Positions 16,696-25,170 of a stretch of DNA of 64,000 nt are shown here, one piece after another (within the stretch, counting starts at the first letter, position 1; each line of letters begins with the position of its first letter). The stretch covers positions 2,340,325 to 2,404,324 of the forward strand of contig NZ_CM001440.1 of NCBI RefSeq assembly GCF_000244975.1, read 5' to 3'. A program made the position numbers and the translations under genes. A model generated the notes under the pieces. That model worked only from the letters and a program-made list of their open reading frames with translations, ran no database searches and was not told where the DNA came from. The DNA comes from Saccharomonospora cyanea NA-134 (lineage in GTDB: Bacteria > Actinomycetota > Actinomycetes > Mycobacteriales > Pseudonocardiaceae).

Positions 16696-18018
16696 ATGAC
16701 CCTCATCGCTGAGGAAGGCGCCACGAGCGATGCCGCTCGGAGCAAGGAAGCTCGGCGCGTGGTGCTGTCGGGTTATCTCGGCAGCACCATCGAGTTCTAC
16801 GACTTCATCCTCTACGCCACAGCATCCTCTGTGGTCTTCGGGCCGGTGTTCTTCAACGACCTCAGCCCGACCGTCGCGTTGATCGCGTCCTACGCGACCT
16901 TCGCCACCGGCTATGTCTCCCGTCCTCTCGGCGGGATCCTGTTCGGTCACTTCGGGGACCGGGTGGGCCGCAAGAAGATGCTGATCCTCTCCATGGTGAT
17001 CATGGGGATGGTGTCGTTCCTGATCGGACTGGTACCCGCCATTCCGACGTGGGGAGCGGTGATGCTGGTCGTGTTACGGGCGATCCAGGGGATCGCCATC
17101 GGTGGCGAGTGGGGAGGCTCGGCACTGATGGCACTGGAGCACGTCAAGGGACGGCACCGCGGTTTCGCGTCCTCGTTCGCCAACGCAGGTGGGCCGACCG
17201 GTGCGCTGCTGGGCACCGTGGCGTTGTCGCTGGCCGCGTCACTGCCCGAGGAGCAGTTCCTGTCCTGGGGCTGGCGGATCCCCTTCCTGTTCTCGGCGGT
17301 GCTGCTGGTCGTGGGCCTGTTCGTCCGCAAGCGGGTGTCGGAAAGCCCGCTGTTCGAGGAGGCGATGCGGGTGCAGGACGAGCAGCGGACGGAGAGGGAG
17401 CCGATACCGCTGCTGGCGATCCTGCGGAGGCCGAGGAACCTGCTGCTGGCCGGACTGGTCGTCACCGCGGGTTTCGTGATCCAGGCGTTGTTCTCGACCT
17501 TCGGCGTCAACTATGCCGTCAGTCACGGGATCAGCGAGTCCGCGGGGCTCCAAGCGTTCGCGATCAGCCAGTTCTTCGCGATCTTCGCCATTCTGGGTGC
17601 CGCGTCGCTGTCCGACCGCCTCGGTAGGAGAAAGGTCATCTTCGCCGGTCTGGTCGGCATGATCGCGTTGACGTACCCGGTGTTCCTGCTGATGGGATCG
17701 GGGAACACGGTGTTGGTGATCGTCGGGTTCCTGCTGGCGTTGTCGCTGTGCCAGTCACTGACGTTCGGGCCGATGGCCGCCTTCGTGTCCGAGCAGTTCG
17801 GAACCAGGTCCCGCTACACCGGGGCGTCTCTCGGATACCAGATCGGCAGCCTGCTCGGTGCCGGGTTCACGCCGGTGATCGTGGCGTCTCTGGCGGCGGC
17901 CGCCGGGGGGTCCGTCACGTACGTGATGCTGTTCCTCGTCGCGATGTGCCTGCTGAGTCTCGCGGCGCTGCACTTCGTCGAGGAGACCAAGGACAACGAC
18001 CTCTCCCGGCAGAACTGA
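16696..18018 (+). CDS. MFS permease, metabolite:H+ symporter type
   Basis: 440 residues, twelve predicted membrane helices. The early GSTIEFYDFILYATASS motif and HFGDRVGRKKML between helices 2 and 3 are signatures of the MHS subfamily (ShiA, KgtP and dicarboxylate/aromatic-acid importers). GIAIGGEWGGSALMALEH is equally typical. It is last in the catabolic operon, 28 bp after the aldehyde dehydrogenase, and precedes a strong terminator. It most likely imports the operon's acid substrate with protons. Confidence 0.88.
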   Translation: MTLIAEEGATSDAARSKEARRVVLSGYLGSTIEFYDFILYATASSVVFGPVFFNDLSPTVALIASYATFATGYVSRPLGGILFGHFGDRVGRKKMLILSMVIMGMVSFLIGLVPAIPTWGAVMLVVLRAIQGIAIGGEWGGSALMALEHVKGRHRGFASSFANAGGPTGALLGTVALSLAASLPEEQFLSWGWRIPFLFSAVLLVVGLFVRKRVSESPLFEEAMRVQDEQRTEREPIPLLAILRRPRNLLLAGLVVTAGFVIQALFSTFGVNYAVSHGISESAGLQAFAISQFFAIFAILGAASLSDRLGRRKVIFAGLVGMIALTYPVFLLMGSGNTVLVIVGFLLALSLCQSLTFGPMAAFVSEQFGTRSRYTGASLGYQIGSLLGAGFTPVIVASLAAAAGGSVTYVMLFLVAMCLLSLAALHFVEETKDNDLSRQN

Positions 18019-18023
18019 GTCCG

Positions 18024-18063
18024 TCCCGGTGCGGGTGGTGGTCCGCCGTCACCCGCACCGGGA
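18024..18063 (+). terminator. 14-bp perfect hairpin ending the catabolic operon
   Basis: TCCCGGTGCGGGTG (18024-18037) pairs with CACCCGCACCGGGA (18050-18063) over a 12-nt loop, 5 bp after the permease stop. It has no U-tract, as is normal for actinobacteria. Confidence 0.8.
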
Positions 18064-18593
18064 GTTCGACGACCACGCCCTGCCGGTCAGCCCACCGGCC
18101 CGGCCGTGCGACGGCTTGCCCCAGCTGTGGCGGGTCGAGCATTTCCAACAGCCGCTACCGGTGGCGACCGCCGTCTCGTGAGCGCCTGTTCCGTCGCCGT
18201 GAACTCCAAGGCGGTGGGCGCGTCGGAACCACGTAAGCGGGCGCGGTCCCGGTACGCGGGCACGCACGAGTTCCACGGCGTCCGCTTCGGACCGCAAGTG
18301 CAGGTGGAGCGTCGCCCCGAAGATCCGGCCGCACGGGCGACGGCTCGGCGGTGACGGGGTAGCCGCTCGATTCCGACGCCGGTCGAGCAGGACGCGAACG
18401 AGACGGTGAATGATCTGTGTCCCGCGAGGAGTAGGGCTGCGCGAGGCTGGTACTCGACCAGTAGACCTCTGCCGTCCGTGACCGACGTGGTGAGGTGTTT
18501 CCACCGCGTCGGCCACGGATCGGGCGCTGGACAACGCTCTGTCGGTGTCCACTGTGACCACCGGACCGCGGTGATACCGAAGGCGACCGGCTT
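18064..18593 (-). other. 530-bp stretch with no secure gene, possible decayed minus-strand gene
   Basis: No intact gene is convincing. On the minus strand, one frame gives ATLHLHLRSEADAVELV and the next gives LEMLDPPQLGQAVARPGRW followed by a VVVELPVRVT strand. If joined by a frameshift near 18.2 kb these would make a plausible small domain, but I do not recognise it. The rest looks non-coding. Confidence 0.3.
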
Positions 18594-20396
18594 TCAGTAG
18601 GTGAGCCCGTGCCCGAACGGGTAGTGCTCGCCGAGGGTCACCGGCAGTCTCCCACCGGGTTGGGCGCCGAACACGACGTCCAGGCCTGCCAGCACCGCGC
18701 TCCGTGAGGGGGAGCCCCACAGGTCGACGGCATAGGTCGCGACCGCCCCGTCCACGTCGCCGTAGTCGGTGAGCTCGTACGGGAGTCCGAGCGAGAGCAC
18801 GACGACGGGTGTGTCCGTGGCTGCCAGCGCCTCCACGAGTTCGACCTGCTGGGCCGGTGGCGTGGCCTTGGAGAACGTTCCGACGATGACGACGTCAGCG
18901 GCTTCCGCTGCCCGCACGACCTCGTCGATCTTCGCCTCGCTCGGTTGACTGCCGAACCGCCAGCCGTGGTCGGCGACTGTCGCCCCGGTTCGGGCCTCGG
19001 TCTCGGACACCAGGTTCGGAAGCTGATCAGCGGTTCCGCCGTGGGTGACGCCGGTGACGACGATTCGCTGTGATCCGTCGGTAGACAAGGGCAGGGTGCC
19101 GTCATTGGCGACCAGGGTCACCGACTCGCGACTGATGTGTTCGGCCGCGTCCAGGCTTTCGGGCGTGCCGAAAGCCGCGGCGGCCCGTGCGGGGTCGACG
19201 TACCGGTCGCGGAACAACCCGTACTCGCACTTCAACTCGATGACGCGCCGCACCGACTGGTCCAGTCGTTTCCGGGTGATCTCACCCGACCGCACCGCGG
19301 CGAGGATGGCGTCGTACGACTCGTCGTCACTGGCCATGATCATGTCCGCGCCGGCCTGGAACGCCATCACCGCTGCGCCGCCCATGCCCCATCGCTCGCG
19401 GATCGCGGCCATCGACATGGAATCGGTGACGATCAGTCCGTCGAAACCCATCTCCTCGCGGAGCAACCCGGTCAGCACCTTCTTGGAAAGGGTCGCGGGC
19501 AGCTCGGGATCGACGGCCTCGACCACGACGTGCGCGGTCATGATCGAGTCGGCGCCCGCGTCGATGGCGGCCTTGAACGGCGCCAGGTGCACTCGCTCCA
19601 GAGTTTCGCGGTCGTACGACACCGTGGGCAGGTGGGTGTGCGAATCCAGGCTGGTGTCACCGTGGCCGGGGAAATGCTTGGGCATCGCGATCACGCCGTT
19701 CGCCTGGTACGCCTTCACCTGCGCGGCGATCATCTCCGACACCAGACCGGTGTCCTCGCTGAACGACCTGACTCCGATCACCGGGTTCTCCGGATTGGTG
19801 TTCACGTCGGCGACCGGCGCGATGTTCATCGCGAACCCCACGGCGCGGGCCTCATGGGCCGTGATCCGCGCGCTCGTCGTACCCGCCGCGATGTCCCGGG
19901 TGGCGCCGAGTCCCATCGGGTAGGGCAGCGGGGTGGCCACGCCGCGGCCGGGCCCCATGACGGAGAACCTGTGCGCGGCGCCGATCTCCATGTCCATCGT
20001 CGGCAGTACCGGGATGCCGAGCCGGGTGTCGGCCGCCCACTCCTGCAACTGGTTGGTGTAGCGCGCCGCGTGCTCCGGTCCGTGCAGCGTCCCACCGTTG
20101 AAGTTGAACGCACCGTAGCCGCGCTCCTGGATCCGGCGTCGTTCCAGCTCCGTCGGCCCGTCCGCCGTCGACTGTGCGACCCACGGAACGAACAGCTGAC
20201 CGACCTTCTCCACGTCGGTGGCCCGGGCGGTCAGGCTACGAGCGAGGCCTTCGCACGCCGCGCCGGGCACCGCGGCGGCCGGGAGCGTGGTTCCCTCGGC
20301 CATCGACGCTCCACCGGGCAGGACCACGGTGGGAACCATCGCCAGCAGGGCGGCGGTGACGACTCTGACGGTGTGTCTCCTGGCAAGCCCCGGCAT
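18594..20396 (-). CDS. secreted family 3 beta-N-acetylhexosaminidase
   Basis: ATG 20396, with AAGGAG 6 bp upstream; 600 residues. The N-terminus is a signal peptide (RRHTVRVVTAALLAMVPTVV). The family 3 catalytic barrel contains the NagZ-type signature KHFPGHGDTSLDSHTHLP, whose His is on the flexible acid/base loop, and the nucleophile Asp in IVTDSMSMAA. A C-terminal alpha/beta domain resembles the second GH3 domain. It should cleave beta-GlcNAc from wall muropeptides or chitosaccharides outside the membrane. It is divergent from the biosynthetic cluster and probably unrelated to it. Confidence 0.88.
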   Translation of the reverse strand: MPGLARRHTVRVVTAALLAMVPTVVLPGGASMAEGTTLPAAAVPGAACEGLARSLTARATDVEKVGQLFVPWVAQSTADGPTELERRRIQERGYGAFNFNGGTLHGPEHAARYTNQLQEWAADTRLGIPVLPTMDMEIGAAHRFSVMGPGRGVATPLPYPMGLGATRDIAAGTTSARITAHEARAVGFAMNIAPVADVNTNPENPVIGVRSFSEDTGLVSEMIAAQVKAYQANGVIAMPKHFPGHGDTSLDSHTHLPTVSYDRETLERVHLAPFKAAIDAGADSIMTAHVVVEAVDPELPATLSKKVLTGLLREEMGFDGLIVTDSMSMAAIRERWGMGGAAVMAFQAGADMIMASDDESYDAILAAVRSGEITRKRLDQSVRRVIELKCEYGLFRDRYVDPARAAAAFGTPESLDAAEHISRESVTLVANDGTLPLSTDGSQRIVVTGVTHGGTADQLPNLVSETEARTGATVADHGWRFGSQPSEAKIDEVVRAAEAADVVIVGTFSKATPPAQQVELVEALAATDTPVVVLSLGLPYELTDYGDVDGAVATYAVDLWGSPSRSAVLAGLDVVFGAQPGGRLPVTLGEHYPFGHGLTY

Positions 20397-20877
20397 CCGC
20401 GCTCCTTCACTGGATTCTGCGTGATCGTGCGCAAAAGTAGTCCGGATCAAGCACATTCACAACGAATCTGCTCGATTCGCTCGAATCGAGTGCCGCTACG
20501 GCAAGCGGTTCCGGCTCGGTGCTCGTCGGATGTGGTGGTGCTGAAGCGGGAACTGGTTCAGCGCATGGGAGCCAGCCCCCAGCGCGTCTCTGCCTGGACG
20601 TTCCGTTGGTGTCGAGGGGCGCGGGAAGGACACGGATCGTGTTCGGGTGGTGACTGGTTACGGATAGTAGGGCCATTCGGCTCAATGGGTGATCTGGCTT
20701 GCGGGCTAGTGACCCTCCGTCACTGGCACTCATTTTTCCCGAGGCTGTCCCGGTTTCAATTCTCTGGACGTAGTCTTGCGTGACTTTTCGCCCTGAGTGC
20801 GCCCCGGGAGTCCGAGTGAGAGTGACCGCACCACCTGATTTGCCCTGCTCACAGAGTTCCCTGGGACGCGGCTGACG
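20397..20877. promoter_or_regulatory. 481-bp divergent intergenic region upstream of the NRPS/PKS cluster
   Basis: It must contain the promoters of the leftward hexosaminidase and the rightward cluster. No clear operator or perfect palindrome is visible, and no regulator gene lies in the cluster. The ribosome site before ATG 20878 is weak. Confidence 0.5.
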
Positions 20878-23800
20878 ATGGTCGGGGGGATTGTCGGCCG
20901 GTTCGCCGACACCGTTGGCCGCTGCGCCACGCGTACCGCGGTCGCCACCGACACCGGCGAGGTCACCTACACCCGATTGGCGGAACTGGCTGGTGGGCGG
21001 GCCCGGCTCCTGACCGACGCGGGAGCGCGGTCCGGTACCCGGGTGGGTCTGGTCACCGGACACGGCACCGACTCGATCGCCGCCATCCTCGGGACGCTGG
21101 CCGCCCGGTGCGTCTACGTGCCGCTCGACCCGGAGTTCCCGACCGCCCGGCTCGAACACCAGCTCACTGCGGCGGACGTGGAGGTCCTGCTCACCACGCC
21201 GGAGTACGCGGCGGTGGCCGCCGCCCTCGCACACGGCAGCGACCGCCACGTGGTGGTCGCCGATGGCGACCTCACCGCTCCGTTTCCCGCCGAGGGGCTC
21301 GGGACGGCCGCCGACGAGCTCGCGTACGTGTTGTTCACGTCCGGCTCCACGGGAAAGCCCAAAGCGATCGCGCAGACCCACCGCAACCTGGCGCACGTGG
21401 TGGACAACCAGATCGCAAGCCTCGCGATCACCGAGTCCGACCGGCTGAGCCTGCTGGCGTCGTTCTCCTTCGACGCCGCGATCCCCGACCTCTTCCCGGC
21501 ACTGCTGACCGGCGCCACCGTGGTCCCGGTGGACGTCCGTACCCACGGGATCGACCACACCGTGCGCGCCCTCGCCAGGCACGCCGTCACCGTCTACCAC
21601 TCGACGCCGACGGTGTACCGGTACCTGCTCGACACCCTGGGAGACGGCCGGTTGCCGGCCGTGCGGACCGTGTTGCTCGGAGGCGAGCAAGCCACCTACG
21701 ACGACGTCCGGCGCGGCGCGGACCGGTTCGCGCCCGACTGCGTTTTCGTCAACGGCTACGGCGCCACCGAGGTCACTTTCGCGGCGCAGTACCACCTACC
21801 CGTCGCCGAACTCGACCCCTGGGCGAGCGGGCCGTTGCCCATCGGAGCAGCTCTGCCCGGTTTCGCGCTCGACCTGCACCCCGAGACCGGGGAGATCGAG
21901 GTCCGCGGACACCACCTGCTCACCGGCTACCTCGACGGTGACACCGCCGCGTTCGGAACGACCGAGGACGGTCGCCGCCGGTACCGGACCGGCGACCTGG
22001 GGCGGCGTGAGGAGGACGGGACGCTGGTCTGCCTGGGCAGGCTCGACCGCCAGGTGAAGGTGCGTGGCTTCCGGGTGGAACCCGGCGAGGTCGAGGCATG
22101 CCTGACCGAGGTTGCCGGAGTGTCGTCAGCGCGGGTCATCGCGCGCGACGGTGTGCTCCTGGGATACGTGATCGTGGCCGACGGTGTCGACCGTCCGGAA
22201 CCGGCCGACCTGCGCGCGGCCGTGGCCCGGCGGCTGCCCGGCTACGCCGTGCCCGCCGCCGTGACCGTCGTGGCCGAGTTCCCCCTCACCGTCACGGGCA
22301 AGGTGGACGAGCGGGCCCTGCCCGATCCCCGTTTCGACACCGGCGGCACCGACGACGTCGCCGCTGCGGCGGAACCGATGACCGAGACCGAGCGGCAGGT
22401 GCACGACATCTGGTGTGCCGTGCTGGGCCGGGACCGCGTAGGCCTGTCGGAAGGTTTCTTCGACGTCGGCGGGCACTCGTTGTTGCTCGGCGAGGTGCAG
22501 GTCCGGCTGCGGGCCCGCTTCGGTGTGGACGTGGCGCTGGTGGACCTGTTCGCGCATCCCACCGTCACCACGCAGGCGGACCATCTCGACGAGGTGATGG
22601 CCGGAAGGTTCGTTCCGGAAGAGCGTCATGCGGCACCGCCCTTCGACGACGGCGGCGACGGTGAGACGCCCAGTGACCTGATCGCCGTGGTCGGCCTCGG
22701 AGGCCGGTTCCCCGGAGCGCCGGACGTGGCGTCGTTCTGGTGGAACCTGTGCGCGGGCGTGGACTCGATCCACGACTACAGCGACGGGGAACTGGACGCC
22801 CTCGGCATCGGCGCGTCCCTGCGCGCCGACCCCGACTACGTGCGAGCGGGAGGGCGGCTCGACGGACTGGAGGAGTTCGACGCCGGGTTCTTCGGGTTCA
22901 CCGAAGAGGAAGCAGCCCTCACCGACCCGCAGCACCGGTTGTTCCTGGAGGCCGCCTGGCAGGCACTGGAGGACGCGGGCCGGGACCCGGCGACCGAGGC
23001 GGGCCCGGTCGGGGTGTTCGCGGCGAGTTCGGTGAACCGGTACTTCCTGTTCCACCTGTTCGGCAATCCCGAGGTCACCGGCCACGTGGATCAAGACGAC
23101 TGGGAGGCGCACCTGCTGGGCCGCCAGCTCACCGACCACCTTCCGGGCCAGGTGGCGTATCGGCTGGGCCTCACCGGCCCGACGCTGGCGGTGCAGAGCG
23201 CGTGCTCCAGTTCGCTCGCGGCGGTGTGCACGGCCGCGCAGAACCTCGCCGACTACCGGTGCGACCTCGCCCTCGCCGGGGGCGTGAGCGTCACCTGGCC
23301 CCGGTCGCGGCGTGGCCCGATGACATCGGCGGACGGCCGGTGCCGGGCCTTCGACGTGGCCGCTGACGGCGCCGGGTTCGGATCCGGGGTCGGCGTCGTC
23401 GCGTTGCGCAGGCTCGCCGACGCGCTCGCCGACGGCGACCACGTCTACGCGGTGTTGCCGGGCTGGGCGATGACCAACGACGGTGCGAACCGCGCGGGCT
23501 ACGCGGTGCCGAGCCCGGCGGGGCAGGCGGCGGCGATCTCCGAAGCGCTGGCGATCGCTCAGGTGGAGCCGCACCGGGTCGGTTTCGTCGAGGCCCACGG
23601 CAGTGGCACCCCGCTCGGTGACGCGATCGAGGTCGAGGCCCTCAACCGGGTCTTCGCCGAAGCCGCGCCCGCACGGGAACGCGCGCTGGGGTCGGTGAAG
23701 ACCAACATCGGTCACCTCGACGCGGCCTCCGGCATCGCCGGGCTGATGAAGGCCGTGCTCGCGGTGCGGTACGGGGTCATCCCGCCGAACCTGCATTTCA

Positions 23801-24384
23801 CGAGTCCGCATCCGGAAGTCCGGCTCGACGGTGGCCCGTTCTCGGTGCCCACCAAACCGATCGACTGGACTGGTGACGAGCCGCGCGTGGCGGGCGTGAA
23901 CTCCGTCGGCGTCGGCGGCGCCAACGTGCACGTGGTGGTGCGGCAGGCCCCACCGCCCGTTCCCGCCGTCACAGCGCCGGGACCACACGTGCTGCCCCTG
24001 TCGGCACGGGACCGCACCGCGCTCCGGCAGGCCGTGGCCCGCCTGCGCGATCATCTCACCAGCACCGCGCCGCCGCCCGCGCTCGCCGACGTGGCCTACA
24101 CACTCGCCGTCGGGCGGCGGGCCTTCGGCTGCCGGGCCGCGGTGGTGGCGGAGACGTTGCCCGACGCGATCACCGCGCTCGACCGGCTCCTCGACGAGGA
24201 CACCGACCTCGCAGGGGAAGCGGGACCGGTGTCGGACGAGGCGGCCCGCTGGGTGGCGGGCGACGAGGTGGACTGGGCCGCGCACTGGCAGGACCGCTCC
24301 GCTCACCGGATCCCGCTGCCGACCTATGCGTTTCAACGTCGCAGACATTGGATCGACCCACCGGTGAAGGGTGCTCGTGGATAG
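20878..24384 (+). CDS. hybrid NRPS-PKS protein A-PCP-KS without AT or ACP
   Basis: 1168 residues. The adenylation domain spans ~5-490: A3 LFTSGSTGKPKA, A5 NGYGATE, A7 YRTGDLGRR, A8 RQVKVRGFRVEPGEVE, A10 TGKVDERAL. The carrier serine is in DVGGHSLLLGE (~532). The ketosynthase spans ~600-1020, with Cys in QSACSSSLAAV and the two His in VEAHGSGTPLGD and KTNIGHLDAASG. The last ~150 residues are a KS-to-AT linker joined straight to a post-AT linker (VDWAAHW, then LPTYAFQRRRHWID), so the AT was excised, and no ACP follows. By hand the pocket reads D-A-P-H-L-G-G-F-A-K. This suggests an alpha-amino acid (Asp-235 kept), but which one is unclear. It is probably the loading protein. Confidence 0.85.
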   Translation: MVGGIVGRFADTVGRCATRTAVATDTGEVTYTRLAELAGGRARLLTDAGARSGTRVGLVTGHGTDSIAAILGTLAARCVYVPLDPEFPTARLEHQLTAADVEVLLTTPEYAAVAAALAHGSDRHVVVADGDLTAPFPAEGLGTAADELAYVLFTSGSTGKPKAIAQTHRNLAHVVDNQIASLAITESDRLSLLASFSFDAAIPDLFPALLTGATVVPVDVRTHGIDHTVRALARHAVTVYHSTPTVYRYLLDTLGDGRLPAVRTVLLGGEQATYDDVRRGADRFAPDCVFVNGYGATEVTFAAQYHLPVAELDPWASGPLPIGAALPGFALDLHPETGEIEVRGHHLLTGYLDGDTAAFGTTEDGRRRYRTGDLGRREEDGTLVCLGRLDRQVKVRGFRVEPGEVEACLTEVAGVSSARVIARDGVLLGYVIVADGVDRPEPADLRAAVARRLPGYAVPAAVTVVAEFPLTVTGKVDERALPDPRFDTGGTDDVAAAAEPMTETERQVHDIWCAVLGRDRVGLSEGFFDVGGHSLLLGEVQVRLRARFGVDVALVDLFAHPTVTTQADHLDEVMAGRFVPEERHAAPPFDDGGDGETPSDLIAVVGLGGRFPGAPDVASFWWNLCAGVDSIHDYSDGELDALGIGASLRADPDYVRAGGRLDGLEEFDAGFFGFTEEEAALTDPQHRLFLEAAWQALEDAGRDPATEAGPVGVFAASSVNRYFLFHLFGNPEVTGHVDQDDWEAHLLGRQLTDHLPGQVAYRLGLTGPTLAVQSACSSSLAAVCTAAQNLADYRCDLALAGGVSVTWPRSRRGPMTSADGRCRAFDVAADGAGFGSGVGVVALRRLADALADGDHVYAVLPGWAMTNDGANRAGYAVPSPAGQAAAISEALAIAQVEPHRVGFVEAHGSGTPLGDAIEVEALNRVFAEAAPARERALGSVKTNIGHLDAASGIAGLMKAVLAVRYGVIPPNLHFTSPHPEVRLDGGPFSVPTKPIDWTGDEPRVAGVNSVGVGGANVHVVVRQAPPPVPAVTAPGPHVLPLSARDRTALRQAVARLRDHLTSTAPPPALADVAYTLAVGRRAFGCRAAVVAETLPDAITALDRLLDEDTDLAGEAGPVSDEAARWVAGDEVDWAAHWQDRSAHRIPLPTYAFQRRRHWIDPPVKGARG

Positions 24385-25129
24385 CTGGTTCTTTACTCGT
24401 CGACCCAGGCCGGACGCCGCTGTCCGGCTGTACTGCCTGCCCTATGCCGGTGGCGGGGCGAGCGTGTTCCATGACTGGCCCGATCTCGTCGGGCCGGACG
24501 TCGAGGTCCATGCGGTCGCCCTGCCCGGCCGGGAACGGCGGTTCGGTGAGGACCCGGAGTTCGACCTCACCGAACTGGCCGAGGCGTTCGCCGCCCACGA
24601 CGACAGCCGCCCGTTCGCGCTCTACGGGCATTCACTCGGCGGGCTGGTCGGATTCGAGGTGATCCGGTGGCTGCGCCGGACCGGCGCACGGCTGCCGGTG
24701 CGGCTGTACGCCGGCGCCTGCCGGGCGCCGCACGTCCGCACCCCGGGCCCGTTTCTGGGGTTGTCCCGGTTGCCTGACGACGAACTCGTCCGTCAGGTCG
24801 CCGACGGTGGCGGGATCCCGGCGGAAGTGCTCGCCGAACCGGAGCTGATGGAGTTGGTGCTGCCCGCGTTGCGGGCGGACTTCGCCCGGATCGACGACTA
24901 CGAGTACGTACCCGGGCCTCCGATCGAGGTGCCCGTGGTGGCTTTCGCCGGGCGCACCGACCACGCCGTGCCGCTGGACCAGGTGCGCGCGTGGGCGCCG
25001 CACACCGCCGCGGGGTTCCACCTGACCGTGCTCGACGGCGGTCACTTCTTCCTGCGCGAGTCCTGTGAGGAGCTGGTCGCCGCGCTGAGCGCCGATCTGC
25101 GCGCCGCCGTCGCGGTGCGAGGGGAGTGA
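24377..25129 (+). CDS. type II (editing) thioesterase
   Basis: The GTG at 24377 is preferred because GAAGG lies 6 bp upstream; another GTG is at 24371. The start overlaps the NRPS/PKS stop by 8 bp. About 250 residues of alpha/beta-hydrolase fold, with LPYAGGGASVF, the nucleophile in YGHSLGGLVGFEV, the acid in FAGRTDHAVPL and His in DGGHFFLRE. External thioesterases of this RifR/GrsT type clear mis-primed or stalled groups from carrier domains. It fits a cluster with several carriers lacking a cognate loading domain. It ends in a 4-bp overlap with a possible upstream start of the next gene. Confidence 0.9.
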   Translation: MDSWFFTRRPRPDAAVRLYCLPYAGGGASVFHDWPDLVGPDVEVHAVALPGRERRFGEDPEFDLTELAEAFAAHDDSRPFALYGHSLGGLVGFEVIRWLRRTGARLPVRLYAGACRAPHVRTPGPFLGLSRLPDDELVRQVADGGGIPAEVLAEPELMELVLPALRADFARIDDYEYVPGPPIEVPVVAFAGRTDHAVPLDQVRAWAPHTAAGFHLTVLDGGHFFLRESCEELVAALSADLRAAVAVRGE

Positions 25130-25170
25130 AGCAGGTCCGAGTCCGATCCGAACGAACAGGGGGAGTGTGG

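Noticed and set aside
18064-18593. Possible minus-strand gene with frameshift between the terminator and the hexosaminidase
   Set aside because: The two pieces look protein-like but match no family I know, and no start or ribosome site is evident. Described as an intergenic stretch with low confidence.
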